DNA of 64,000 nucleotides from Psychroflexus halocasei (lineage in GTDB: Bacteria > Bacteroidota > Bacteroidia > Flavobacteriales > Flavobacteriaceae): assembly GCF_900107595.1 (NCBI RefSeq), contig NZ_FNQF01000005.1, positions 186,001 to 250,000 of the forward strand, given 5' to 3'. Each line of letters begins with the position of its first letter. The first letter of the stretch is position 1. Positions 19,012 to 27,831 of this stretch are shown piece by piece. A program made the translations under genes and the position numbers. The notes under the pieces are model-generated. The model made no database searches. It had not been told where the DNA came from and saw only the letters and a program-made list of their open reading frames with translations.

Positions 19012-19864
19012 ATATCAAATCTTATTATTGAGTGTTTTTGTTTTGACGCTTCATTCATGCCAATTTTTTCAATCTGGAGATGATAGAGAAGTTGTTGCAA
19101 GCGTTAATAAACACAAACTCTTTAAAGAACAACTTTCAGCAAATATTCCTGAGAAATTGACCGGTGATGATAGCTTGTCATACGTCAGATCTTATATTGA
19201 AAAGTGGGCAAATGATAAATTGATTATGGATAAAGCAGAATTGAATTTGCCAAAATCTATAAAAAATGAATTTGATAGTTTATCAAAGAAGTACAAACAA
19301 GAGCTTTATAAAAAAGCATATTTAGACGCTCTAGTTGAAGCGCAAGCAAAAACTGAAATTGATTCTGCGGCAATTGTTTCTTATTACGAAAAGAATAAAC
19401 CTAACTTTAAGTTAAATGAAAATTTAATGAAAATCAGGTATATCAAGTTGCGTAAAGATTTACAGGATATATCAAAAATCAAAAAAAGTTTTAAAAATTT
19501 CAGTCAAGAAGATCAAACTTATTTGGCAAATAAATCATTAGAATTTAAGTCGTTATATTTAAACGATTCAACATGGGTTCGCGAGGTTGATATTGTTAAA
19601 GAATTTAGCGTTGGAACTGAGGAAAGATTTGAATCTGAATTATTTAAGCAAAATGGCTTTGTAGAAACAAATTTAAAAGATACGTTTGTATTTATTTTTA
19701 TCAAGGATCGCTTGGAACGAAATGATCAAGCCCCTTTGAGTTACATAGAACCAACTGTTAAACAGGTTTTAATCAATAAGATGAAGCTGAAAGTTTCAAA
19801 ACAAATTCAGCAAGAGATAAAAGAGGATGCAATACAAAATAATGAATATAAATTATATGAATAA
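19004..19864 (+). CDS. SurA-like lipoprotein with degenerate PPIase domain
   Basis: A protein of 286 residues with a lipoprotein signal peptide (LLLSVFVLTLHSC, Cys at about 19). It has a SurA-N-like helical region (VVASVNKHKLFKEQL, YIEKWANDKLIMDKAELNL) and then a segment spaced like a PpiC domain (NLMKIRYIKLRKD) that lacks the SHI opening, the G-rich turn and the FGYHI closing motif. It is therefore probably a chaperone without isomerase activity. A TTG start overlaps the end of the preceding foldase gene; the last codons overlap the start of the following surA. It is likely anchored to the outer membrane facing the periplasm. Confidence 0.75.
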   Translation: MSKYQILLLSVFVLTLHSCQFFQSGDDREVVASVNKHKLFKEQLSANIPEKLTGDDSLSYVRSYIEKWANDKLIMDKAELNLPKSIKNEFDSLSKKYKQELYKKAYLDALVEAQAKTEIDSAAIVSYYEKNKPNFKLNENLMKIRYIKLRKDLQDISKIKKSFKNFSQEDQTYLANKSLEFKSLYLNDSTWVREVDIVKEFSVGTEERFESELFKQNGFVETNLKDTFVFIFIKDRLERNDQAPLSYIEPTVKQVLINKMKLKVSKQIQQEIKEDAIQNNEYKLYE

Positions 19865-21290
19865 ACAGAGCTTTTTATATGTATTTGGTGCACTTTTTAT
19901 GTGTCAATTGACATTAGCACAAATAACAGTTGATGAAAAAGACAACTTGCTCAATAAACAAAATCCAATTAGTCAAATTGATTCTGTTAAAACGAATAAA
20001 ATCGATCGTGTTAAGGTTGACGGTGTCGCTGGTGTTGTAGGTGATTACCTCGTATTAGAAAGCGATATTCAGAAACTTTTTCAAGATGCAAAATCTCAAG
20101 GTTACGAATCTGAGGTTTCTTACTGTGATTTAGCAGAGAGTTTGCTAGAGAATAAATTACTTGCGCACCATGCAGTTCAAGACAGCTTACCATACAATCA
20201 AGCAAGAGTTGATGCTTACACCGACCAGCAGATTGGCGCTTTAGTTGAGCGTGTAGGAAGCATGGATAAGTTGGTTGAGTTTTATAAATATGATTCAGAG
20301 TCTGAACTAAAAGAAGAATTAAAACGCATCAATAAAGAGAAACTGCTTTCTGAAGAAATGCAAGGCGAAATTGTTGATGCTGTTGAAATTACACCTGAAG
20401 AAACACGTCAATATTTTGAAGCAATTCCAGTAGATGAACGTCCGGTTTTAGGAGATGAAGTTGAGATTGCTCAAATTGTTATCTATCCTGAAAGTGGAGC
20501 GGAAGAACAACAGGCTGTTATTGACAAGTTAAATGAATTTAGAACTGATGTTCTTGAAAACGGAGCGAGTTTTGCAACAAAAGCAATTCTTTATTCTGAA
20601 GATTTAGGGTCGCGTCGTAAAGGTGGAAAAATCACTTTAAAGCGTGATGATCCTTACGTTAAAGAATTTAAAGAAGCAGCTTTTAGTTTGAGAGAAGGCG
20701 AAGTGAGTCGTCCTTTTAAAACTGAATTTGGTTACCATATCCTTACTGTTGAAAAAATTAGAGGTCAGCAAGTTGATGTACGTCATATATTGCTTTACCC
20801 AGAAGTGACAAAAGAAGCAATTACCAAGGCAAAGGAGAAAATTAAAGATGTTAGAGAAAAAATTATTTCAGGTGATGTCTCTTTTGCAAATGCTGCACGT
20901 GAAGCTTCTGATGAAAAGGAAACACGTGAAAGTGGCGGGCAATTAATTAATGGAGCAACAGGAGATACAAGATTTGAACTTTCAAAAATTGATCCGAGTA
21001 TATACGATCAGGTTGTTAATTTGAAGGAAGGTGAGGTTTCAAAAATTTTAACCGATTCAAAGCCGAGAACCAATGAGGTTTTCTTCAAAATAATTACTGT
21101 AAATAATAGGATTGATGAGCATGTTGCTGATTTTACTGAAGATTATACTAAGATTCGAGAGCTTGCTTTAAAAAAGAAACAAGCTGAGGCTATCAGTAAA
21201 TGGGTTGATGAGAAATTACAATCAACTTATGTGAAGATCAATGGAGAGTATAGAGATTGTGAATTTGCACAAAAATGGATCAAAAAATAA
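19857..21290 (+). CDS. SurA-type peptidyl-prolyl isomerase / outer-membrane protein chaperone
   Basis: A protein of 477 residues from the ATG at 19857 (MNKQSFLYVFGALFMCQLTLAQ, signal peptide); in-frame ATGs at 19827 and 19842 would give a poorer leader. The SurA-N domain (GVVGDYLVLESDIQKLFQDA) is followed by two PpiC-like domains. The first closes with FGYHILTVEK, and the second opens RHILLYPE. It is the closest of the three to SurA, which guides unfolded barrels to the BAM complex. It overlaps the upstream lipoprotein gene by eight bases and is followed three bases later by a MoxR ATPase gene. Confidence 0.88.
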   Translation: MNKQSFLYVFGALFMCQLTLAQITVDEKDNLLNKQNPISQIDSVKTNKIDRVKVDGVAGVVGDYLVLESDIQKLFQDAKSQGYESEVSYCDLAESLLENKLLAHHAVQDSLPYNQARVDAYTDQQIGALVERVGSMDKLVEFYKYDSESELKEELKRINKEKLLSEEMQGEIVDAVEITPEETRQYFEAIPVDERPVLGDEVEIAQIVIYPESGAEEQQAVIDKLNEFRTDVLENGASFATKAILYSEDLGSRRKGGKITLKRDDPYVKEFKEAAFSLREGEVSRPFKTEFGYHILTVEKIRGQQVDVRHILLYPEVTKEAITKAKEKIKDVREKIISGDVSFANAAREASDEKETRESGGQLINGATGDTRFELSKIDPSIYDQVVNLKEGEVSKILTDSKPRTNEVFFKIITVNNRIDEHVADFTEDYTKIRELALKKKQAEAISKWVDEKLQSTYVKINGEYRDCEFAQKWIKK

Positions 21291-21293
21291 AGC

Positions 21294-22247
21294 ATGTCTG
21301 AAGTTGAAGTCATCGATAACTTTGTTACCAAATACAAAAGTTTAAAACAAGAAATTGCAAAAGTCATTATCGGTCAAGATAAAGTTGTTGACGAGATTTT
21401 GATTTCTGTTTTTTCTGGAGGGCATGCGCTTTTAATCGGTGTACCAGGTTTGGCTAAAACTTTGATGGTCAATACAATTTCAAAGACATTGGGTTTAGAT
21501 TTTAATCGTATTCAATTCACACCAGATTTGATGCCGAGTGATATTCTAGGTGCTGAAATTTTAGATGAATCTCGTCAATTTAAATTTATCAAAGGGCCAA
21601 TTTTCAGCAATATTATTCTTGCTGATGAAATCAACAGGACGCCACCTAAAACCCAGTCTGCTTTGCTAGAAGTGATGCAAGAAAAATCTGTCACGATTGC
21701 GGGGCAACATTTTAAATTAGAAGAACCCTATTTTGTTTTAGCAACTCAAAACCCAATTGAGCAAGAAGGAACTTATCCCTTGCCAGAAGCGCAGTTGGAT
21801 AGATTTATGTTTTCAATAAATCTCACCTATCCAACATTTCAAGAAGAAGTTGATGTTGTTAAAGCCACGACCTCAAATATTACACATGATATCAAAGCAT
21901 TGTTTAATGCTGAAGAAATTGTTAAAATTCAGAAGTTAATCCGTCAAATGCCTGTTGCGGACAACGTTGTAGAATATGCCGTAAAGTTGGTTTCTCAAAC
22001 GAGACCTTTCGAAGATTCAGCAGCAGAAATTGTCAAGAATTATGTTGAATGGGGCGCAGGACCAAGAGCTTCACAAAACCTCATTTTGGCTGCCAAAACG
22101 CATGCTGCTATCAACGGAAAATATTCTCCAGATATAGAAAACATCCAAGCTGTAGCAGAAGGGATTTTAAGACATCGTGTCGTGAAAAATTACAAGGCAG
22201 AAGCAGAAGGTGTTGATATCAATGCGATCATCAATCAGCTTATGTAA
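21294..22247 (+). CDS. MoxR-family AAA+ ATPase
   Basis: A protein of 317 residues with the MoxR (AAA_3) signature: Walker A GVPGLAKTLM, the family motif FTPDLMPSDILG, Walker B ILADEINR followed by PPKTQSALLEVMQE, and sensor 1 FVLATQNPIEQEGTYPLPEAQLDRF. A helical lid domain follows. MoxR proteins act as chaperones that insert cofactors or assemble complexes, often with VWA-domain partners; no such partner gene is adjacent here. It is three bases downstream of the SurA gene, so it is probably co-transcribed with the foldases. Confidence 0.92.
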   Translation: MSEVEVIDNFVTKYKSLKQEIAKVIIGQDKVVDEILISVFSGGHALLIGVPGLAKTLMVNTISKTLGLDFNRIQFTPDLMPSDILGAEILDESRQFKFIKGPIFSNIILADEINRTPPKTQSALLEVMQEKSVTIAGQHFKLEEPYFVLATQNPIEQEGTYPLPEAQLDRFMFSINLTYPTFQEEVDVVKATTSNITHDIKALFNAEEIVKIQKLIRQMPVADNVVEYAVKLVSQTRPFEDSAAEIVKNYVEWGAGPRASQNLILAAKTHAAINGKYSPDIENIQAVAEGILRHRVVKNYKAEAEGVDINAIINQLM

Positions 22248-22437
22248 AACGATTATAAATTACCTAGCCTAGGGTTTGATTATTCCTAATTCTTATCTTC
22301 ATATTGTCAGATTTTAAATTATAAGCGTATAATTTAGAGATATTGCTTTAATTTTTAGCTAAAATTAATTTTTTAATAGATAAAATGCACGGATACTTCA
22401 TAAAGCTTGATAACTTTTAAATCCGAAGTATATTTCT

Positions 22438-22445
22438 TACTTTTG
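22438..22445 (+). promoter_or_regulatory. Bacteroidetes -7 element of aconitase gene
   Basis: TACTTTTG fits TAnnTTTG and lies 26 bases before the aconitase ATG. No good -33 box was seen. The rest of the 223-base spacer (22248-22470) shows no RNA gene. Confidence 0.45.
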
Positions 22446-22470
22446 TTCAATTAACAAAAAAATACGTTTT

Positions 22471-24738
22471 ATGGCTTTTGATATTGATATGATAAAGCAA
22501 GTTTACAGTCAAATGGCTGAGCGTGTTGATCTCGCGAGAGAGATCGTTGGACGCCCTTTGACACTTGCAGAAAAAATTCTTTATACACACCTTTGGGATG
22601 GAAAACCATCAACCAAATTTACAAGAGGTAAAGATTATGTAGAGTTTTCTCCAGACCGTATTGCATGTCAAGATGCAACTGCTCAGATGGCGTTGCTTCA
22701 ATTTATGCAAGCAGGGAAAGATAAAGTTGCAGTTCCGACAACTGTTCACTGTGACCACTTAATCCAAGCTAAACAAGGTGCTGCAGCCGATTTAAAACGT
22801 GCTAATGATACAAGTAAAGAAGTTTTTGATTTCTTAGGATCAGTTTCCAATAAATACGGAATTGGTTTTTGGGAGCCAGGAGCAGGTATTATTCACCAAG
22901 TTGTTTTAGAAAACTATGCTTTTCCAGGCGGAATGATGATTGGTACAGATTCTCACACAGTTAATGCTGGAGGACTTGGTATGGTCGCTATTGGTGTTGG
23001 CGGTGCAGATGCTGTTGACGTTATGGCTGGAATGCCTTGGGAACTCAAGTTTCCAAAGCTCATAGGTGTTAAATTAGTTGGTAAACCACAAGGTTGGACA
23101 GCTGCTAAAGATGTTATTCTTAAAGTGGCTGAAATTTTGACAGTTAAAGGTGGAACAGGTGCAATTGTCGAATACTTCGGTGAAGGTGCCAAAAACTTAT
23201 CTTGTACTGGTAAAGGAACAATTTGTAACATGGGTGCTGAAATTGGAGCAACAACTTCAACATTTGGTTACGATGATTCTATGGAACGTTTCTTACGTTC
23301 AACTGACCGTAATGAAATTGCTGATGAAGCAAATAAAATTAGAGAACACTTAACTGGTGATGATGCAGTTTATAGCAATCCAGAAGAGTATTTCGATCAA
23401 GTTATCGAAATTGATTTAAGTACATTAAGACCGCATTTAAACGGTCCATTTACGCCAGACTTAGCAACACCAGTTGGTGAGTTAGGTGAAAAAGCAAAAA
23501 AGAACGATTGGCCAATTAAAGTTGATTGGGGATTAATAGGTTCTTGTACAAACTCTTCTTATGAAGATTTAACGCGTGCAGCTTCAATCGCAAAACAAGC
23601 AGTTGATAAAAAGTTAAAACCAAAATCTGATTTTGGAATTAACCCAGGCTCAGAGCAAATTCGTTTTACAGCTGAACGTGATGGCTTATTAAAAATATTT
23701 GAAGATCTTGATGCGACAATTTTTACAAACGCATGTGGGCCTTGTATTGGTCAGTGGGATCGTAGCGATTTAAAAGGTGATGAGAAAAACACAATTGTTC
23801 ACTCGTTTAACCGTAACTTCTCAAAACGTGCTGATGGAAACCCAAATACTCACGCTTTTGTAGGTTCACCAGAAATGGTTGCAGCAATTGCAATTTCAGG
23901 TCGTTTAGACTTTGATCCGATGAATGATACGCTGATCAATGAAGATGGAGAAGAGGTGAAACTTGATCCACCACAAGGTATAGAGTTACCTGAAAATGGT
24001 TTTGAAGTTGAAGAAAATGGCTATGTAGAACCTTTAAAAGATGGTAGCAAGGTAGATATATCTGTTGATGAAAACTCAAACCGTATTCAATTATTAACGC
24101 CTTTTGAGCCTTGGGATGGTAAAAACATTACAGATGCCAAGCTTCTTATTAAAGCACATGGTAAATGTACAACTGATCATATTTCTATGGCTGGACCTTG
24201 GTTGAAGTATAGGGGTCACCTGGACAACATTTCTGACAACTGTTTAATTGGTGCTGTGAATGCTTTCAATATGAAAACAAACTTCGTGAAAAGCCAGATC
24301 ACAGGAAAATATGACGCTGTGCCTAAAACACAGAGACAATATAAAGCTGAAGGAATTCCAACAGTTGTTGTTGGAGACCATAACTATGGTGAAGGATCTT
24401 CTCGTGAGCATGCTGCAATGGAGCCACGTCATTTAGGTGTGCGTGTTGTGCTTGTCAAATCATTTGCGCGTATTCACGAAACAAACTTGAAAAAACAAGG
24501 AATGTTAGGAATCACTTTTGATAATGAACAAGATTATGATCTGATTCAAGAAGATGATACTTTTAACTTTGTTGATCTTGAAGATTTTTCAGAAGATAAG
24601 CCTCTTACAATAGAGATTGTTCACGCTGATGGATCAAAAGATACTATTAAAGCAAATCATACTTATAACCAAGCTCAAATTAATTGGTTTAAAGAAGGTT
24701 CTGCTTTAAATATGATTAAAAAACAAAATAAAGCTTAG
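22471..24738 (+). CDS. acn: Aconitate hydratase
   Basis: Isomerises citrate to isocitrate in the TCA cycle using a [4Fe-4S] cluster. It is full length at 755 residues, similar in size to mitochondrial-type aconitases. The cluster Cys residues are in [11 protein letters not shown] and [10 protein letters not shown]. Substrate-binding segments include [23 protein letters not shown] and the swivel-domain motif [19 protein letters not shown]. It is a single gene with its own promoter element and a strong terminator. Confidence 0.97.
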   Translation: MAFDIDMIKQVYSQMAERVDLAREIVGRPLTLAEKILYTHLWDGKPSTKFTRGKDYVEFSPDRIACQDATAQMALLQFMQAGKDKVAVPTTVHCDHLIQAKQGAAADLKRANDTSKEVFDFLGSVSNKYGIGFWEPGAGIIHQVVLENYAFPGGMMIGTDSHTVNAGGLGMVAIGVGGADAVDVMAGMPWELKFPKLIGVKLVGKPQGWTAAKDVILKVAEILTVKGGTGAIVEYFGEGAKNLSCTGKGTICNMGAEIGATTSTFGYDDSMERFLRSTDRNEIADEANKIREHLTGDDAVYSNPEEYFDQVIEIDLSTLRPHLNGPFTPDLATPVGELGEKAKKNDWPIKVDWGLIGSCTNSSYEDLTRAASIAKQAVDKKLKPKSDFGINPGSEQIRFTAERDGLLKIFEDLDATIFTNACGPCIGQWDRSDLKGDEKNTIVHSFNRNFSKRADGNPNTHAFVGSPEMVAAIAISGRLDFDPMNDTLINEDGEEVKLDPPQGIELPENGFEVEENGYVEPLKDGSKVDISVDENSNRIQLLTPFEPWDGKNITDAKLLIKAHGKCTTDHISMAGPWLKYRGHLDNISDNCLIGAVNAFNMKTNFVKSQITGKYDAVPKTQRQYKAEGIPTVVVGDHNYGEGSSREHAAMEPRHLGVRVVLVKSFARIHETNLKKQGMLGITFDNEQDYDLIQEDDTFNFVDLEDFSEDKPLTIEIVHADGSKDTIKANHTYNQAQINWFKEGSALNMIKKQNKA

Positions 24739-24762
24739 GCCTTAATTTGGTAAATATGACTT

Positions 24763-24790
24763 AAAAACCACCTTTCGAGGTGGTTTTTTT
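24763..24790 (+). terminator. Terminator after acn
   Basis: AAAACCACC pairs with GGTGGTTTT around a TTTCGA loop and runs into seven Ts. It lies 24 bases after the acn stop. Confidence 0.9.
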
Positions 24791-24804
24791 ATACATTTAT
24801 ACGC

Positions 24805-25383
24805 ATGAAAAATAAAGAAGAAAAAAAGGAATCCTTTCTAAAAAAGCATTGGAGTAACATTCTTTTTGGGCTTTTTGTCATACTATTGATAATTCCTCAG
24901 ACACGTACACCTATCCAAGTTTTTATAAATAAAATAATTTCTTTTAGTCCATCTGAGATTTCTGAAGATGACAGAGAGAGTTTAAAAACTTATAATTGGG
25001 TTTTGATGAATGAGAGAGGAGAGGACATCAACTTCAATCAATCAAAAGATAAAGTTGTGATTATCAATTATTGGGCTACATGGTGCGCACCTTGTATTGC
25101 TGAAATGCCAAGTTTACAAGAGTTATATACTGAATTTAAGGATGATGTAGATTTTTATTTTGTCACAAATGATGATCCACAAAAAGTCAATACTTTTATG
25201 TCTAAAAATGATTATGATATGCCTAGTTATCGTCAAAGATCTCAAGCGCCTCAAATACTTCAATCATCAAGCTTGCCTACAACTTATATGATTTCAAAAA
25301 AAGGTGAAATTATTATGAAGAAAATAGGTTCAGCTAATTGGAGTAGTGACAAAGTTAAAAATACAATCAGAGAAAATTTATAA
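24805..25383 (+). CDS. TlpA/ResA-like membrane-anchored thioredoxin
   Basis: A protein of 192 residues. One N-terminal membrane segment (about 15-32, ILFGLFVILLIIP) anchors a periplasm-facing thioredoxin domain with the active site WATWCAPC (Cys at about 97 and 100). The cis-Pro region is LPTTYMI. Such proteins reduce disulfides in apo-cytochromes or other envelope proteins. It sits directly before the carotenoid oxygenase gene, six bases apart, although a metabolic link is not obvious. Confidence 0.88.
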   Translation: MKNKEEKKESFLKKHWSNILFGLFVILLIIPQTRTPIQVFINKIISFSPSEISEDDRESLKTYNWVLMNERGEDINFNQSKDKVVIINYWATWCAPCIAEMPSLQELYTEFKDDVDFYFVTNDDPQKVNTFMSKNDYDMPSYRQRSQAPQILQSSSLPTTYMISKKGEIIMKKIGSANWSSDKVKNTIRENL

Positions 25384-25389
25384 TAACAA

Positions 25390-26061
25390 GTGAGTGACTA
25401 TGTAACTTTTAGCGTTTTTAAATTTGATAACACAGGTTCTAAATATTGGGCTTTATCTCAAATGCAATTGGCACACACTCAACTCAAAAAAGTAAAAGGA
25501 CAATCTTTCTATAAACTAATGGGCAGCGGTCAACAGGGATTTAAACCTTGGCCAGATTTCTCATCTTATGCCTTACTTCAAGTTTGGGACTCTAAGGAAG
25601 CTGCGAAAGATTTTTTGGATAATTCAGTTATTTTTAAAAAATATAAAAATCACTCTAAAAAAATCACAACGTATTTTTTGCAGGCTTTTAAAGCAAGAGG
25701 TCAGTGGAATCAAAAGTCAATTTTCAAAGTTGAAGCAAGTCAACCTGATAGAATTGAAGAGATTGTTTCACTAACAAGAGCTTCGGTTAATAAAAGGAAA
25801 ATTTTTAAATTTTGGAAAACAGTTCCTGCAGCCCAATTGACTTTAAATGCCCAAACGGATTTAATTTATGCCAAAGGTTTTGGGGAATATCCTCTCACTG
25901 AAATGGCCACTTTCAGTCACTGGAAAACTTATGATGCCATGCGAAAATATGCTTATAAATCAAAAGGACATCAACAAGCAATTAAAGCAACGAGAAAGAA
26001 TCATCTTTTTAAAGAAGAAATGTTTGCAAGTTTTAGGATTTTAAAAATTGAAACTTGTTAA
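25390..26061 (+). CDS. CrtA-like carotenoid oxygenase (probable 2-hydroxylase)
   Basis: A protein of 223 residues related to spheroidene monooxygenase CrtA: LMGSGQQGFKPWPDFSSYALLQVWDS near the N-terminus and the later GFGEYPLTEMATFSHWKTYDAM stretch. CrtA enzymes oxidise C-2 of acyclic carotenoid ends. A CrtA-related enzyme of a marine flavobacterium is known as a carotenoid 2-hydroxylase of myxol synthesis. Beside crtI, crtB, crtZ, crtD, cruF and crtY this role fits well (inference). Translation starts at GTG 25390, six bases after the thioredoxin gene. Its stop overlaps that of the convergent crtY by three bases. Confidence 0.82.
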   Translation: MSDYVTFSVFKFDNTGSKYWALSQMQLAHTQLKKVKGQSFYKLMGSGQQGFKPWPDFSSYALLQVWDSKEAAKDFLDNSVIFKKYKNHSKKITTYFLQAFKARGQWNQKSIFKVEASQPDRIEEIVSLTRASVNKRKIFKFWKTVPAAQLTLNAQTDLIYAKGFGEYPLTEMATFSHWKTYDAMRKYAYKSKGHQQAIKATRKNHLFKEEMFASFRILKIETC

Positions 26062-27212
26062 TTTGTTTTGAAACCTCTTTTCAAGTGTCTGATAAATGCT
26101 TGATGAAAAGGCTTGGAATTTAAGCTTAAAATAATTTTGAAATCTTCACTAAAACTCGATTCTTCATCCAAAAATCTAAAGATTCGCTCAATTGGGTTTT
26201 TCTTATACATTCTGTAAAATAGCTCTTCACCAAAATCATTTCTTGACTTCAGCACATCCAAAAACATTTTATCATAATGTTTATATTTAAGCGGTTTTTT
26301 GAGGCCGGATAGATTTTTGTTATTTAATAGACAATTTACAATTTCCTCACTTTTTCTTTCACAATTTTTAAAAGCATATCCTGTGGAAGCTTTTACCCAA
26401 CCTGCTGCTGTTCCAATTTTATGAATACGTTTACTTCGAAAATTATCAAAATCAAAACTGCTCATCGGGATGACACCTTTTTCTTCAGAAACAACTTGAT
26501 AATCTTCGACATTAATATGCTCTAAATATTTTTTGAGGTGACAGTTATAGGTTTCATCAGAGACTATATCAGGTGAAAAATATGTGAATTCAACTAAGGC
26601 TTCTTTTCTATTGATTGGTAAAACGTAGGTGAAACTCGTTGAGTGTTGATCCTTGATATCGAAATCCATCATTGTGAAAAGCTCATTCTCAAAAGTATTT
26701 TCTTCGGTTTTGATATACCAACCTTTAAAGTGTTGATGAATGTGTATGGAATTATTAGGTTTATAGAATTCAGGTGAAACTCTACTATCAAACATCAATT
26801 CAGTGTTATAAGAATTTGTATTTGTTTTGACAATAACCTCTTTATTGGTTTCTCGGTAATCAATGACTTTCTCTTGAACCCACTCAATATTTTCGTCTTC
26901 TAATATTTGATTTTTGCAGGCTTTATAAAAATCAATAGACCGTAACATTTTGTAATTATATTTATCAAGATCAAACTCAATACTTTCTTTATTAGCTCTT
27001 AATTCACCTTTTGACCAAGATTTTGTAATGAAATCGTCCCATAATCCTGATTTTTTTTCCCAAAAACACCAAGTTTTATCATCACTGTTTTTTGTGCTTG
27101 GTTCAATGATAAGAAGCTTTTTTTTATTCAGTAAGCCATTTCTTTTCATCGCCATACTTAGGTGTAAACCTGCGGCACCAGCACCCACAATAATATAATC
27201 AAAAGTAAACAT
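26058..27212 (-). CDS. crtY: Lycopene beta-cyclase, CrtY type
   Basis: Closes a beta-ionone ring on lycopene. It is 384 residues from the ATG giving MFTFDYIIVGAGAAGLHLS, a Rossmann FAD/NAD-binding start; an ATG 13 codons upstream would put a poor extension before it. Family motifs are DDKTWCFWEK, MFDSRV, FKGWYIKTEENTF, a VEFTYFS segment and IGTAAGWVKASTGYAF. The cyclase probably acts on one end only, leaving the other end for CruF/CrtD. It is the last gene of the leftward carotenoid operon, and its start overlaps the end of cruF by 14 bases. Confidence 0.92.
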   Translation of the reverse strand: MFTFDYIIVGAGAAGLHLSMAMKRNGLLNKKKLLIIEPSTKNSDDKTWCFWEKKSGLWDDFITKSWSKGELRANKESIEFDLDKYNYKMLRSIDFYKACKNQILEDENIEWVQEKVIDYRETNKEVIVKTNTNSYNTELMFDSRVSPEFYKPNNSIHIHQHFKGWYIKTEENTFENELFTMMDFDIKDQHSTSFTYVLPINRKEALVEFTYFSPDIVSDETYNCHLKKYLEHINVEDYQVVSEEKGVIPMSSFDFDNFRSKRIHKIGTAAGWVKASTGYAFKNCERKSEEIVNCLLNNKNLSGLKKPLKYKHYDKMFLDVLKSRNDFGEELFYRMYKKNPIERIFRFLDEESSFSEDFKIILSLNSKPFHQAFIRHLKRGFKTN

Positions 27213-27831
27213 AGAAATACATAAAGAATAAGAATTGAACACCAAAAACATGTGCTGATGTTCTGAAACTTCCTTTGACTTTCAAAAAATCACACAACAA
27301 CATGAACAGATAAGCAAACATAAACCAAGAAGCATAATTACGAAAGGGAACCGTGTTATTTTCAAATTCCCAAAAATCAAATCTTGGCGCTGTAAACTCC
27401 ATTAAATAATCTAAACTAAGCATTAATAAAGAAGCAATACCAGCTTTTACCCATTTATTTTTTATGTATTTAGAGATTATAGTATAAGAAGTCAAACTCA
27501 GTATTGCCCAATTGATGCCGATCAAGACAGGAACTCCAAGAAAGCGATAGCCAAAATTATTTCCGTAAGCATATTCGCCAAAGAACCATGCATAATTAAC
27601 GCCTAAAACTTCAACTGAAAAACCAAAAAGTGATATGATTAAAAATGCAATTAAATTTTTGATATTAATCAACTTATAGCTAAACAACATAATGATAAGA
27701 ATAATCATTAAGTTGAGAGGTGTCTTCGGTAAAAACCAATCAGCGTAACCTAATGTGATTCCGATAATTGCCGAAATATGGAAGAGCCAAATCAGTAAAA
27801 ACTGAGGTTTGATTTTTAGGTTAATTGTCAT
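27199..27831 (-). CDS. cruF: CruF-like carotenoid 1',2'-hydratase
   Basis: A protein of 210 residues, very hydrophobic with about six membrane segments, of the carotenoid-biosynthesis (DUF422/CruF) family: GFSVEVLGVNYAWFFGEYAYG, LGVPVLIGINWAILSL and LDYLMEFTAPRFDFWEF. CruF adds water across the 1',2' double bond of the acyclic end of gamma-carotene-type pigments. Its acidic and aromatic membrane motifs are intact. It lies between crtD (11-base overlap) and crtY in a tight operon. Confidence 0.88.
   Translation of the reverse strand: MTINLKIKPQFLLIWLFHISAIIGITLGYADWFLPKTPLNLMIILIIMLFSYKLINIKNLIAFLIISLFGFSVEVLGVNYAWFFGEYAYGNNFGYRFLGVPVLIGINWAILSLTSYTIISKYIKNKWVKAGIASLLMLSLDYLMEFTAPRFDFWEFENNTVPFRNYASWFMFAYLFMLLCDFLKVKGSFRTSAHVFGVQFLFFMYFYVYF

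Noticed and set aside
22248-22470. Possible RNA gene between moxR and acn
   Set aside because: No tRNA cloverleaf, known riboswitch core or strong hairpin; only a promoter -7 element can be supported.
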